From Streptomyces sp. WM6378 (GTDB taxonomy: Bacteria; Actinomycetota; Actinomycetes; Streptomycetales; Streptomycetaceae), in contig NZ_LGDD01000287.1 of NCBI RefSeq assembly GCF_001279695.1, positions 1 through 64,000 on the forward strand: DNA of 64,000 nt. Reading direction: 5' to 3'. The position numbers and the translations under genes are program-made. The notes below the pieces were generated by a model. That model did no database searches, was not told where the DNA came from, and saw only the letters and a list, made by a program, of their open reading frames with translations. Of the stretch, positions 44,501-52,664 are shown one piece after another (the stretch's first letter is position 1; each line of letters opens with the position of its first letter).

Positions 44501-45974
44501 GGCCCAGCGTGAGGTCGGGCCAGTTGTTGTTCGCCGCCGACTGCACCGAGAGCCTCAGAGCCGTCGGAGAGAACTCCAAGTAGCCAGCCGCGCAGTTCGT
44601 GTAGCCCATGGCGGCCGACCGCTCCTCCAGGAACTTCCCCCAAAAGGCGCCGGAGCTTGAATTGTCCCAAGTTGTACCCGAGTTGATCCGCCCGGTGTCA
44701 TACAGCTGGATCGGCTTCGGCGTGCAGCTGAAGGAATGGGTCTCATAGACCTTGAACCGGGCATCCTGGATGTGCTTGCCGACGAACTTCTTGTCGACCG
44801 GCATCGAGTACAGGACCCGCTTCACATCAGCGGGCACACACCGGGAAGCAATGCAGTAGCCGGTGCCGAAGTCGTTGACGTAGGTGCTGTTGTAGCTGAA
44901 GTGCCAGTAAGACTGACCGGAGTTCGCGCGGGAGATACCTGCCCAGTTGCCCGCGTGCGGGGTGACGATGCCCGGGTCGATCATCACCGGGAAGACGGTG
45001 TCCGCGCTGTCCAGCAGCTTCTGGTCCGGCGTGAGGACGAGGGACTTCTGGTCGTCCGGGATCTCCACATCCACCGGGGCCGCGTGCACAGGGCTGCTCG
45101 TTGTGGCGTTCGGAACAGCGGCACGTGTCCTGAACAACGCCTGCGGCCCCACCGGAACAGTGGCCCCTCCGGGACCGTCCTTGGCTACCGCGGACGAGTC
45201 GAACATCATCGGCGGCGGCGCCTGGAACACCGTCCCCCCGCCCACGGTGTCGACCAGCGACAGCGAGCGGTCCGGGTTCTCCTTGGCGACCAGTTCGGGA
45301 CTGGACATCCCCAGCTTGAGCCGGCCCAGCTCCGGATTCTTCGCCGCCTGCGGTGTCTTGACCACGACGAGTTGCGTGAAGCCGTCCTGGGTGGCGGTCA
45401 TCCGCAGGTCCACATCCGGCAGGATCGACCGGTACTCGGCCGTATCTCCGTTGATCACAGGCTTGGGCAGCGGCTTGGGCCAGGTGAGCTTCAGCTCCTT
45501 GCCCGCCTTCGACATCCGCACCAACGGCTGCGTCCCACCACCGGAAAACTCCAAGTCGGACAGCGTCGCCTTCGGCGCCACCGCGCCTCCCGACGTGGCC
45601 TCCAGCGCGGTGTCGATCGTGTGCCAAGAGCCGTTCTTGCGCGTCCGGACCGGCTTGGTGTGGGTGGTGGATACGAGGGTGCCGTCCGGCCTCGCCGACA
45701 CCTCGCTGGACTCGTCCTGGAGCGAGGGGACGTTCACCTCCTTGCCGCTGCGCTTCGCCTCCGCCACGGCCAGCGACTCCGCGGTGTCGCCATGGCCGGA
45801 AGAGTCACCGCCCCGCCCCGATTGCGCGCCAGACACGGCAAGGCCGCTTGCTGCCGCCGACAGCTGACCTCCGGACACCATCAGACCGGATACTGCAGCC
45901 AACACGGCCAGCCGCGCCACGGCACGATGCCCCAGCCTTCTCGTGACAGGCCTATGGCCCAGCACATTCACCAC
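41568..45974 (-). CDS. Large secreted LamG-domain protein upstream of Rhs
   Basis: A 1468-residue exported protein. The basic N-terminus (RRLGHRAVARLAVLAAVSGLM) is a signal peptide. The first half matches the DNRLRE/RHS-accessory type of surface protein seen upstream of streptomycete Rhs genes; the second half has three LamG (concanavalin-like) domains, each with an SFTVSAWV-like start and LYVNG and DDVRIWDRAL-like elements. GTG 45974 follows GGGGGGAG with 6-base spacing; the frame opens to 46013. It lies 147 bases upstream of the Rhs gene on the same strand. Surface adhesion or toxin presentation is inferred. Confidence 0.85.
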   Translation of the reverse strand: MVNVLGHRPVTRRLGHRAVARLAVLAAVSGLMVSGGQLSAAASGLAVSGAQSGRGGDSSGHGDTAESLAVAEAKRSGKEVNVPSLQDESSEVSARPDGTLVSTTHTKPVRTRKNGSWHTIDTALEATSGGAVAPKATLSDLEFSGGGTQPLVRMSKAGKELKLTWPKPLPKPVINGDTAEYRSILPDVDLRMTATQDGFTQLVVVKTPQAAKNPELGRLKLGMSSPELVAKENPDRSLSLVDTVGGGTVFQAPPPMMFDSSAVAKDGPGGATVPVGPQALFRTRAAVPNATTSSPVHAAPVDVEIPDDQKSLVLTPDQKLLDSADTVFPVMIDPGIVTPHAGNWAGISRANSGQSYWHFSYNSTYVNDFGTGYCIASRCVPADVKRVLYSMPVDKKFVGKHIQDARFKVYETHSFSCTPKPIQLYDTGRINSGTTWDNSSSGAFWGKFLEERSAAMGYTNCAAGYLEFSPTALRLSVQSAANNNWPDLTLGLKATDESDGDAWKRFSDDAALQVFYNLPPRQPAMKDLSMQPGSACTTSSKPIRSMPELTAIVTDPDEGERIGVQFAAAWVGADGVFKRRWFSTGGEGIAPAPSTFKLTGSPNKASSALLAMSRPEAVPQNQLVGWEVRGWDGAEWGPWSSDGDTPTDCYFRIDTTAPSGPVISSTAIPGSSDSQATLPPTDGVGRYANFTFASSSTDVVKYQYGINQDPSAANEVATTGGAARSVNLLVDEQGLRWVSARALDAAGNASQNNTFYFVVRNGQPQRTGWSMDSDPGATSLPASGSNLPATLAGGAVPGAAGHTGTAVSLPGTSAADGSPADYAATDTPGLETDRSFTVSAWVNPTDVAKNQTAVSQSGQHQAAFSLGLNQGKWAIKMPTADVSLDSTWYTASSDVAPAANQWTHLAGVYDAPAKTLTLYVNGTPSAPVTGVTTWQARGALNFGRLLWRDNYTDGWKGSLDDVRIWDRALNSTDVTAVRSGTVIAGLGAKAVWSLDGTGKVMPGLAETGDAKTSGDVQTGVSGIAGKATHFGSTGFADVSRPQVDGTRSFSVAAWVRLPAVAAGDMNAKVAVGQFGTHNSEFELYYSVWQKKWVFGRYQSDAANAQLIKAAQADCTAGQTVNGAPCFAVPSGEWMQLVGVSDAVAQKIRLYINGYLVGEAPYTQASPWGATGGIRIGAVNREGAADEYFGGDIDDVRLFDRIVTGPEVKLMMQERPQLAARWTFNNADSGVSPDDRGTHGARLTGAAAIDTSNAHIGGGALGLGGTSSYAATTGTPFDTGQSFTVAGWAQTAGVPDRDMTVLSVGDANTSAVTVRWNYLDTVTDPVTHQTENRGRWQVETVDTSNPAAHTKAVHTFAAPDEFGSRWNHLAVTYDAFTDQLALYVNGVLENELCDAQAPAGTCTDRVSTTTAKQPFKATGDLQFGRNVGTAPEWFSGQIDDVWAYQGVLSQAQIITLAGGDELDSATAFG

Positions 45975-46741
45975 CGACGCTCCCCCCACAGGAACAACAC
46001 AGAAATCACACAAGTGACCGAATCAAACGGTGATCACCGCTCGCGGTCAACCCATGACTCAGGCCACATTGGCCGGAAGGGGGCAGCCGCCGAGCCCAAG
46101 GCTGTAGACACCCGCCCCTCACCGCTGGGCGACCGACAGAACATGAACTTCCCTGCGCATTAGCAGGTTTGACTCATCGGAGGGTGATGCGGAGGCATAC
46201 GCGCAACCGGCGCAAGACAGAGGGAAGCCAGTCACGCACGCCTCGCATTTCTTTAACAGCCCTTTATGGACTCCCGGTTGCACAGATGGATAGATCCTTC
46301 CGCTAAGCCTAGGTATCGCCCCTATATGCGCGATAGCGCATCCATCGGGGCAATCAGCCGTTCAGGCTGAAGCCGAGACCCGGGCCCGGGCGCGAAGATC
46401 CCGTTGGGCCATATCTGAGCATTTCTCACCTTCAGGCATAAAATGATCTATTCTCTCGAAAATCTGCATGCCCCCATCCGCCCCAGAAGCGATCGAGTGG
46501 CGCCGTTCGATAGCGTCACGACGCCCAGGCTTGGTCGCACCCGGCTTCACTCAGCGCGAGAGCGCGGCGCTATCGCTGCCGTTTCCACCTGCCACTTCAT
46601 GAAGACACCCACTTGAAGCAAAGAGAGCCAGACCGAGCTATCGCACAGGTGTCCCACCGGCGGGTCTACGATCAGCGTCGACTGTGGCGGTTCCGCGTCC
46701 GCAGCGCCTGCCCATGACCGCCAGTCTCCGAGGTAGTCCAC
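45975..46741. other. AT-richer intergenic spacer, no gene seen
   Basis: About 770 bases between the divergent LamG and acyltransferase genes. It is visibly lower in GC than the core, has no frame with streptomycete codon bias, and holds a small hairpin (ATGCGC-GATA-GCGCAT near 46330). The promoters of both flanking genes must lie here, but no clear consensus stands out. Confidence 0.5.
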
Positions 46742-47818
46742 GTGACCCAGCTCGCTCCCCCGGCCCTCCGCTCCGACAGCAAGGACAAACTCAGCAAGAG
46801 CCGGGACCCGTACTACGACAATGCGAAGCTGCTGGCCGTCGTATTGGTGGTCTGCGGGCACTTCTGGGAACCGCTCATAGAACAGTCGGGGCAGCGCCAC
46901 CTCAAAGCCCTCTACCTGCTCGTCTACGCCTTCCACATGCCCGCATTCATTCTCATATCGGGCTTCTTCTCTCGGACTTTCACCGCCCAACCGCAACAAC
47001 TCAGACGGTTGGCCAGCGGCGTGCTCATACCGTTCGTGCTGTGGGGCACTCTGCTGACACTCTTCAACAACACGCTCTCCGGCGCCCACGCGAAGATCCA
47101 ACCGCTTACGCCGGTGTGGATCACCTGGTTCCTGATCGCGCTCTGTCTCTGGCGCCTGACTGCCCCGATATGGCAAACCCTGCGCGCACCCGTGACGATC
47201 GCCACCGCGCTCTTCCTGGCCGCCGGCGCCTTCTCCCTCGGTGCCCAGTTCTCCATCACCCGCGTCCTGCAGTTCTTGCCCTTCTTCGTCATCGGGCTGA
47301 CGCTGCGCCCGTCCCACCTGGCCTGGCTGCGCGAGTCCCGGTGGGTCAAGGGAGCAGCCCTCGCCGTGTTTGCCGTGGCAGGCACTGCGGCGTACTGGCT
47401 GGCCCCGCGTCTCGGAGCTGGATGGCTGTACCGCAGCAGCAGTGCCGACGAGCTCCACGTCTCATACACGCACTGGCTCGCCCAGTCCGCCGCGATCTAC
47501 GCCGCCGGACTCGTCCTCACGGCAGCCTTCCTCGCCCTTGTCCCCAATCGCCGAACCTGGTTCACCGCACTCGGCGCCGGCACCATGAGCGCCTTCCTCA
47601 TCCACGCCTTCGTACGCCAAGCCCTGGTCCACACCCACGTCTACAACCGTGAAGTCCTGCACCACCCGGCAGGCCAGGCCACCCTCACCGTCCTGTCCAT
47701 AGCCCTCGCCCTCCTGCTCTGCACCCGTCCCATCCAGCACGTGATGAGGCCCTTCATCGAACCCCGCCTCAACTGGCTCTTCCGCCAAGGCGAAAGCACC
47801 CGGAACCGAGCCGTGTAA
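46742..47818 (+). CDS. Acyltransferase 3 family membrane protein
   Basis: A 358-residue integral membrane protein with about ten hydrophobic segments. It begins with RDPYYDNAKLLAVVLVVCGHFWEPL, the N-terminal signature of acyltransferase-3 (OafA/NolL-like) enzymes with the catalytic His in the first helix, and continues with FHMPAFILISGFFSR. Such proteins O-acetylate cell-surface sugars or secondary metabolites. GTG 46742 is the start; an AGG is 9-10 bases upstream. It is not part of an evident operon. The substrate is unknown. Confidence 0.88.
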   Translation: MTQLAPPALRSDSKDKLSKSRDPYYDNAKLLAVVLVVCGHFWEPLIEQSGQRHLKALYLLVYAFHMPAFILISGFFSRTFTAQPQQLRRLASGVLIPFVLWGTLLTLFNNTLSGAHAKIQPLTPVWITWFLIALCLWRLTAPIWQTLRAPVTIATALFLAAGAFSLGAQFSITRVLQFLPFFVIGLTLRPSHLAWLRESRWVKGAALAVFAVAGTAAYWLAPRLGAGWLYRSSSADELHVSYTHWLAQSAAIYAAGLVLTAAFLALVPNRRTWFTALGAGTMSAFLIHAFVRQALVHTHVYNREVLHHPAGQATLTVLSIALALLLCTRPIQHVMRPFIEPRLNWLFRQGESTRNRAV

Positions 47819-47969
47819 CAGCAGTCGGCAAGCCTGCGACTTCTGCACCGGACGCTTGAGTTCTGAGCTTCGATGACCAACAGCAAGAGTCCAGGGCGGC
47901 TACCCAAGACCGGCTGTTCGGCGTGCCCGTCACCCGCTGCCTGGTCAGCCCCACCGACGACACCGCCCA

Positions 47970-48760
47970 CCATGAGGGCAGAAGGCAACGCAGGCGGCCT
48001 CTCGGACGAAGTCGGCCGTGAACTCTTCAGTATGACTGGTGAGTTGTCGGGCCTGACGTGCTAGACGGCCTTCCATATCAATCAGCACGATGCAGCCCAG
48101 CGGCACTTCATCCAGGCCCTCTGCCTGCCCAGCGCCGACGACGACGTCCAGATCGGCTGCATTGCGCTGACCACGATGGCCATGCAGTCCCCTGATGCGA
48201 GGCTTCGCCTCCAAAGCCGTCGATAGGCCCAGGGTGCCTTCGAGCAGGCCAAGGCCAGCCGCCGCGAAGCTGTTGGCGTTCGCCAAGCTCATCAGGGCTC
48301 GTACCCATGCCCGCGAGAACGATCTCCGAGCCGCCTCACCGGCCCTGGCGGCTTCCGAAGATCTGCTGGACCAGACCACAGCACACAGCGCGACAAGTCC
48401 GGCTGGATCGACTTCTATCACCACGCCCGCCTCTCCGCGGACGCCGTCGAGGTCTTCCACGACCTGAAGAACCCCAAGGCCTCCCTGGCCTGGAACAAGC
48501 AGGCCACCGCCATACCGACCGGGATGATCACCCGCTCGGTCGACATGCGACGAGCCATCGTCGTCACCGCCCACCTGCAGGCCCACGACCTTGGCCACGG
48601 CATCGAACTCGGCAATCGAACGTCGGCTTCCTCGCCCGCGTCCAATCGACGGGCCAAGGACTACGTCGCCAAATTCGACACCGCCCTCGCCCCCCTGGCA
48701 CCCCGAACCGGACGTCCGCAAGTTCATCCAGCGCACGTATCGCCGCCCGGAGAACCACAG
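47970..48760 (+). pseudogene. XRE/TPR regulator pseudogene with multiple frameshifts
   Basis: Protein text typical of the C-terminal TPR region of streptomycete XRE regulators appears in pieces: ELFSMTGELSGLT (stop), AAQRHFIQALCLPSADDDV and CIALTTMAM (48089 on), LLAFAKLIRARTHAREN (frame +1), GWIDFYHHARLSADAVEVF and AWNKQATAIPTGMITRSV (48401 on), NVGFLARVQST (48619), RAKDYVAKFDTALAP (48653), WHPEPDVRKFIQRTY (48696). From 48089 on that is at least five frame changes plus in-frame stops. The HTH domain is not found. The gene is decayed and lies beside the tRNA at the island edge. Confidence 0.75.
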
Positions 48761-49201
48761 CCCCTCTGCCCGTCTGCCCCCGTTGCCAGCGCACCGCGGA
48801 CTTCGCCGCCAGCGTCCGGGGTCTGGGAAGGCCGCAGAACCAGATCCTCACGAATCAGCAGGCTCGCACAGCGCCAGAACCTCGAAACGGACATCACAGC
48901 AGGCGCACCCCGGACACATCCGCCTCCCTAGTAGCCTCACCGCAGCCGCAGCAGCCTTAGAAATCCCAGCTCAGAGGCCTATCACGCACATCCCGAAGAC
49001 CGGGCACACCACCGGGTACCCCCTCCCGTCGCCCGATCCGCTAGGCTGTCCGCGGTCAGTCGGCTATCAGGCCGTGTGCTCGGCAAAGTGTCCCTGGGGC
49101 ACCGTCACCGAGCCCGGCATCAGCAGCCTGACCAGGGCGTTTGTCCAGCCAGGCCAGGGACCCCGCACCGGGGTTTTCAGCAAGGTTTCCGACAAGCCCC
49201 C

Positions 49202-49277
49202 GCCTCCGTAGCTCAGGGGATAGAGCACCGCTCTCCTAAAGCGGGTGTCGCAGGTTCGAATCCTGCCGGGGGCACCA
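49202..49277 (+). tRNA. tRNA-Arg (anticodon CCU)
   Basis: The sequence folds as a cloverleaf: acceptor arms GCCTCCG/CGGGGGC (one G-U pair), D-arm GCTCAGGGGATAGAGC, anticodon stem CCGCT/AGCGG with loop CTCCTAA giving CCT, and T-arm CAGGTTCGAATCCTG. The CCA end is encoded (49275-49277). It reads AGG codons. tRNA genes are frequent integration sites, and this one borders the accessory island. A strong terminator follows at 49291. Confidence 0.96.
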
Positions 49278-49290
49278 GCGAAGCAGCAGG

Positions 49291-49330
49291 CCGGAGGCCC
49301 TGCCGTCCTATTGGGCGGCAGGGCCTCCGG
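49291..49330 (+). terminator. Terminator of tRNA-Arg
   Basis: A perfect 15-bp stem (CCGGAGGCCCTGCCG and its complement) with a 10-base loop, followed by TTTCCC, 13 bases after the tRNA CCA end. The remaining gap to 49668 shows no gene. Confidence 0.85.
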
Positions 49331-49668
49331 TTTCCCTACGCATACGGCACACGCGGGGTCGCGCGGAGCGTGGGGAATGGCGGGGCGAAAGCCCCATGGC
49401 GCGCGACGCCAGCGACCCAGCCTCCTAGGCCACGTACGCCCAACACCACGCAATCAGAACGAAGCGGCTTCCGTCAGCTAACTCTTCTGCCCCACAAGGC
49501 AGTTGGAAGCCGCCTACCCAGCGGCGCACCTCGTCCCCGCACAGCCTCACACCCAGGGCAACCGGGGGTGCTCCCGAAGTCCCCCGGAATCAAAGAGAGC
49601 CTGCTTCGTCGCGAAACGCCCCCCGGCCCCGTTGGCCGAGATCCCCTACGTGGACGAGACTGCATGGC

Positions 49669-50172
49669 ATGCGCTCACAGGACGTACTCATCGACGGTTA
49701 CGGACGCATCCAGGAAGAGGTGCACGCCGTCGTCGACGGGCTCTCCGCCGACGAACTCCACACCAGGCCGGGGGACGGCGAGGCGAACTCCATCGCATGG
49801 CTCGTCTGGCATCTCACGCGGGTGCAGGACGACCACATCGCCGACGCGGCCGGGGTCGAGCAGGTGTGGCTGGCGAAGGGCTGGGCAGACCGCTTCGATC
49901 TGCCTCTGGTGAAGACGGACACCGGATACGGGCACACGTCCAAGCAGGTCGGCCAGGTGCGGGTGGCGTCGGGCAGGCTGCTGCTCGACTACTACGACGC
50001 GGTCCACGAGCAGACGCTCGGCTTCCTCGGCAAGCTCGACGGCAATGCGCTCAACCGCGTCGTGGACGAGCGCTGGGACCCGCCGGTGACGCTGGGCATC
50101 CGCCTGGTGAGCGTGCTGGGCGACGACCTCCAGCATGTCGGCCAGGCCGCGTACGTACGGGGCCTGCTCTGA
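49669..50172 (+). CDS. DinB / mycothiol-transferase-like protein
   Basis: A 167-residue four-helix-bundle protein of the DinB (DUF664) superfamily. The metal-binding His residues are visible in WLVWHLTRVQDDHI and in DDLQHVGQAAYVRG near the C-terminus. In actinobacteria such proteins are mycothiol-dependent S-transferases or related detoxification enzymes. The ATG at 49669 starts the domain at the right place (MRSQDVLIDGYGRIQEEV); the ribosome site is weak. It is the first core gene after the tRNA. Confidence 0.85.
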   Translation: MRSQDVLIDGYGRIQEEVHAVVDGLSADELHTRPGDGEANSIAWLVWHLTRVQDDHIADAAGVEQVWLAKGWADRFDLPLVKTDTGYGHTSKQVGQVRVASGRLLLDYYDAVHEQTLGFLGKLDGNALNRVVDERWDPPVTLGIRLVSVLGDDLQHVGQAAYVRGLL

Positions 50173-50345
50173 GAGCCTGCGTCTGATCGCTCGGGGATCT
50201 CGGCTCAGCCTTGCCCGGGCCGTATCAGGGCTCCGGAGCCATCCTCCCGCCCCCCTCCCTCAGCCCCAAGCCGCTTCCCCAGCACCCACGGTCCGGCCCA
50301 GCGCCTCGCGCCACCAGCGGCTCGGGGGCATCGAAGTCCTCGGCA

Positions 50346-50690
50346 TCAACGACCACGCGGCCGACAAGCCGTGTCACCCTTCACATGCCGGTAGTCGTCT
50401 CCCCTGGCCCCACTCGACGCGCCCAGGTGGCTCTCGCCCGCGACCTTGATGGCGGCGCCCTCGATGGGCCGGTCGCAGGAGACGCAGAACTTGGTGCGGC
50501 TCATCGGCGTCATCGCGTCTGCTCCGTACAGCGGGAGGTGCTGTCGGCAGCAGTAGATGTCCTCGCCGACGCCTGCCGCCGTATGGGCTTCACCGATCTT
50601 GACCGGCTCGTCCGTGAGCACGCCGTCGTGGCAGCAGGGTTCCCTGCCGATCAGCAGGCGCTGGTCTCCAAGATCTGGCTGTTCCGTCAT
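50346..50690 (-). CDS. Small cysteine-containing protein, unknown function
   Basis: A 114-residue protein. The C-terminal half reads TKFCVSCDRPIEGAAIKVAGESH...DDYRHVKGDTACR, a compact CxxC plus Cys/His pattern suggestive of a zinc-binding fold; the N-terminal half has further Cys residues (EPCCHDG, IYCCRQH). GAGG lies 6 bases before the ATG at 50690. It is divergent from the XRE gene at 50800 across 109 bases, where a shared control region is likely. A second start (MTPMSRT) could give a shorter product. Confidence 0.6.
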   Translation of the reverse strand: MTEQPDLGDQRLLIGREPCCHDGVLTDEPVKIGEAHTAAGVGEDIYCCRQHLPLYGADAMTPMSRTKFCVSCDRPIEGAAIKVAGESHLGASSGARGDDYRHVKGDTACRPRGR

Positions 50691-50799
50691 CCCGTACCTC
50701 ACATGTGTGGCCCGGCGCGTGATCGCCTGTGGCTGCACCGTAGGGCGCGGTACAACGGAGACGGGCACGCAGAGTGCGTGGCCTGCTCGGGAGTGCGCC

Positions 50800-52014
50800 A
50801 TGGACGCTGGCCGCATCGGCCGTCGCATCGCCCGCTGGCGGGAACGCCGCGGATTCACTCAGGCCGACTTCGGCCGCCTGATGGGGCAGGCCACGCGGTG
50901 GGTGCAGGACTTGGAGGGTGGGAAGCGCCAGAGAGATCCGCGCCTGTCGGTTCTGGTGCGCGCGGCGAGGGTCCTGCGCGTTCCTCTGGAGCAGCTCTTG
51001 TCCGATGCACCGCCCCCGCCACCCGCCGATGATGTGGCGCCTGCCGAGGCCGGTGCGGTCATCGACGCCCTCTACCGCAGGGCTGGCGATGACGTTCCGC
51101 CACCGCAGCTCGCCGACATCAAGCGGCGGCTTACGTACTGCTGTGAGGCCTTCCAGGCTTCCCATTACGGGGCTCTGGGCCGGGACCTGCCTCAGCTGAT
51201 CGCGCTCGCCCGGGCCGCCGCCGATTCGGCAGAGGGGGAGGCCGCCGAGGCACACGTCCTGCTGTCGCGCACTCTGCAGCTGGCGGCCTCCTTTCTGCAC
51301 AAGTACGGGCGGCCGACAGCGATTCCAGCAGCCGTGGTGGCCGACCGCGCGCTGGCTGCGGCCGAGAGGTCGGGGGACCCGGTTGCCATCGGAGCCGCAG
51401 CCCGTCGGGTGGCGAAGTCCTTGACGTATCAGCAACTTCCGCTTGCCGCAGTCGAGTTCGCCCTCGACGCGGCCGGCCGGCTCGCGGCGGACTTGAAGGC
51501 ATGTGGGCCACTGGGTCTTTCGACGCTGGGCATGCTCTATCTCAATGCCGCGATCGCGGCGTCCAATGTGCAGCGGTCGCCGGAAGCGGTGCGGCAGGCC
51601 ACTGAATACGTCGACCAGGCCGCGGACGTCGCCGCCCAGCAGGGTGCGGACCTGAACGAGGACTGGACGATGTTCGGGCCGACGAACGTGAAGATGCACC
51701 GGGTGGACGTGCTGACGCGCTTCGAGGACGGCTGGTCGGCACTGGAGGCCACGGCTGCGCTGGAACCCGGGGTACTGGCCGGCCTGACATACGAGCGCCG
51801 GGCGCAGCACCACATCACACTGGCACGCGCTCAGCTTGTGACACGGCACAAGGAAGAGGCGGCCAAGGCACTGCAGGAAGCGGCCAGGCTCGCACCGGAG
51901 GAGGTCTATGGGCGCCCGTCCACCGTCAGCCTGGTGAAGGACGTGATGGCGGCGACGGCAGCCCCGGACTCCGGCTTGCGCGCATTGGCCGAGCGCTGTG
52001 GACTCCCGGCATGA
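50800..52014 (+). CDS. XRE family regulator with TPR-like C-terminus
   Basis: A 404-residue regulator. The N-terminal HTH_XRE domain covers about 5-65 (IARWRERRGFTQADFGRLMG, then WVQDLEGGKRQRDPRL). A Pro-rich linker leads to about 300 residues of helical repeats of TPR type, which in such regulators bind a ligand or partner. The ATG at 50800 follows CGGGAG; the frame is open upstream from 50557, but that region encodes the divergent cysteine protein. The stop overlaps the flavoprotein start by 4 bases (ATGA). Confidence 0.88.
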   Translation: MDAGRIGRRIARWRERRGFTQADFGRLMGQATRWVQDLEGGKRQRDPRLSVLVRAARVLRVPLEQLLSDAPPPPPADDVAPAEAGAVIDALYRRAGDDVPPPQLADIKRRLTYCCEAFQASHYGALGRDLPQLIALARAAADSAEGEAAEAHVLLSRTLQLAASFLHKYGRPTAIPAAVVADRALAAAERSGDPVAIGAAARRVAKSLTYQQLPLAAVEFALDAAGRLAADLKACGPLGLSTLGMLYLNAAIAASNVQRSPEAVRQATEYVDQAADVAAQQGADLNEDWTMFGPTNVKMHRVDVLTRFEDGWSALEATAALEPGVLAGLTYERRAQHHITLARAQLVTRHKEEAAKALQEAARLAPEEVYGRPSTVSLVKDVMAATAAPDSGLRALAERCGLPA

Positions 52015-52565
52015 CACGACGAGTTCTGTACTTGATCGCTTGCGCCGCCGGGCCCGCCGAGTTCGTCGAGGAAGGGGTGCGCCAGGCACAGGAACGGGGG
52101 TGGGACACATGCCTCGTGCTCACTCCGGCGGCGGCCCGCTGGTGGGAGCCGCGTCTCGGCGAGTTGGCGGAGCTGACGGGGCATCCTGTGCGCTCGCAGT
52201 ACAAACTCCCGGGCGAGAGCGATGCGTTGCCGAAGGCCGACGCCATGCTGGTGGCGCCGTTGAGCTGCACGAGCCTCAACAAGTGGGGCGCGGGAATCGC
52301 TGACACGCTGGCACTCGGCCTCGTCTCCGAAGGCGTCCACATGGGTGTGCCGGTCGCCGCGATGCCGTACTTCAACCAGGCTCAGGGGGCCCAGCCCGCA
52401 GTGGCCCGGAGCATCTCGGACCTGCGGGCTCAGGGTGTGGCCTACCTCGACGGGAAGGCCGGGTACGCCTCGCACCCGCCCAAGCGGGGAAACCCGGCCG
52501 CATTCCCTTGGCATCTCGCGCTGGACGCGGTCGAGACGCTCACCCGGCCCAGGGGGCAGGCCTGA
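52011..52565 (+). CDS. Flavoprotein (PPC-decarboxylase-like fold)
   Basis: A 184-residue flavoprotein of the family that includes phosphopantothenoylcysteine decarboxylase and lantibiotic decarboxylase EpiD. It begins with RVLYLIACAAGPAEF, has VAPLSCTSLNKWGAGIADTLALGL as the FMN-binding middle segment, and VPVAAMPYFNQA after it. The 4-base overlap with the XRE gene makes a coupled regulator-enzyme pair that recurs in Streptomyces. The substrate is unknown. Confidence 0.87.
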   Translation: MTRRVLYLIACAAGPAEFVEEGVRQAQERGWDTCLVLTPAAARWWEPRLGELAELTGHPVRSQYKLPGESDALPKADAMLVAPLSCTSLNKWGAGIADTLALGLVSEGVHMGVPVAAMPYFNQAQGAQPAVARSISDLRAQGVAYLDGKAGYASHPPKRGNPAAFPWHLALDAVETLTRPRGQA

Positions 52566-52664
52566 TCCCCTGGGCCTCGGAGGCTTCCCGGCAACCCTGG
52601 TCCGGATGACCGACGGCAGGCAGTTCCTACCGTGCCCGGAACGTCTGCCGGGGGTGCGGAGCCC

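Noticed and set aside
44736-46163. Plus-strand frame opposite the LamG protein
   Set aside because: Shadow frame, Arg/His/Gly-rich without domains.
49251-49277. Search for a direct-repeat copy of the tRNA-Arg 3' end (a normal attL)
   Set aside because: No copy of TTCGAATCCTGCCGGGG was seen by eye elsewhere in the window, so a standard tRNA 3' attachment repeat is not claimed.
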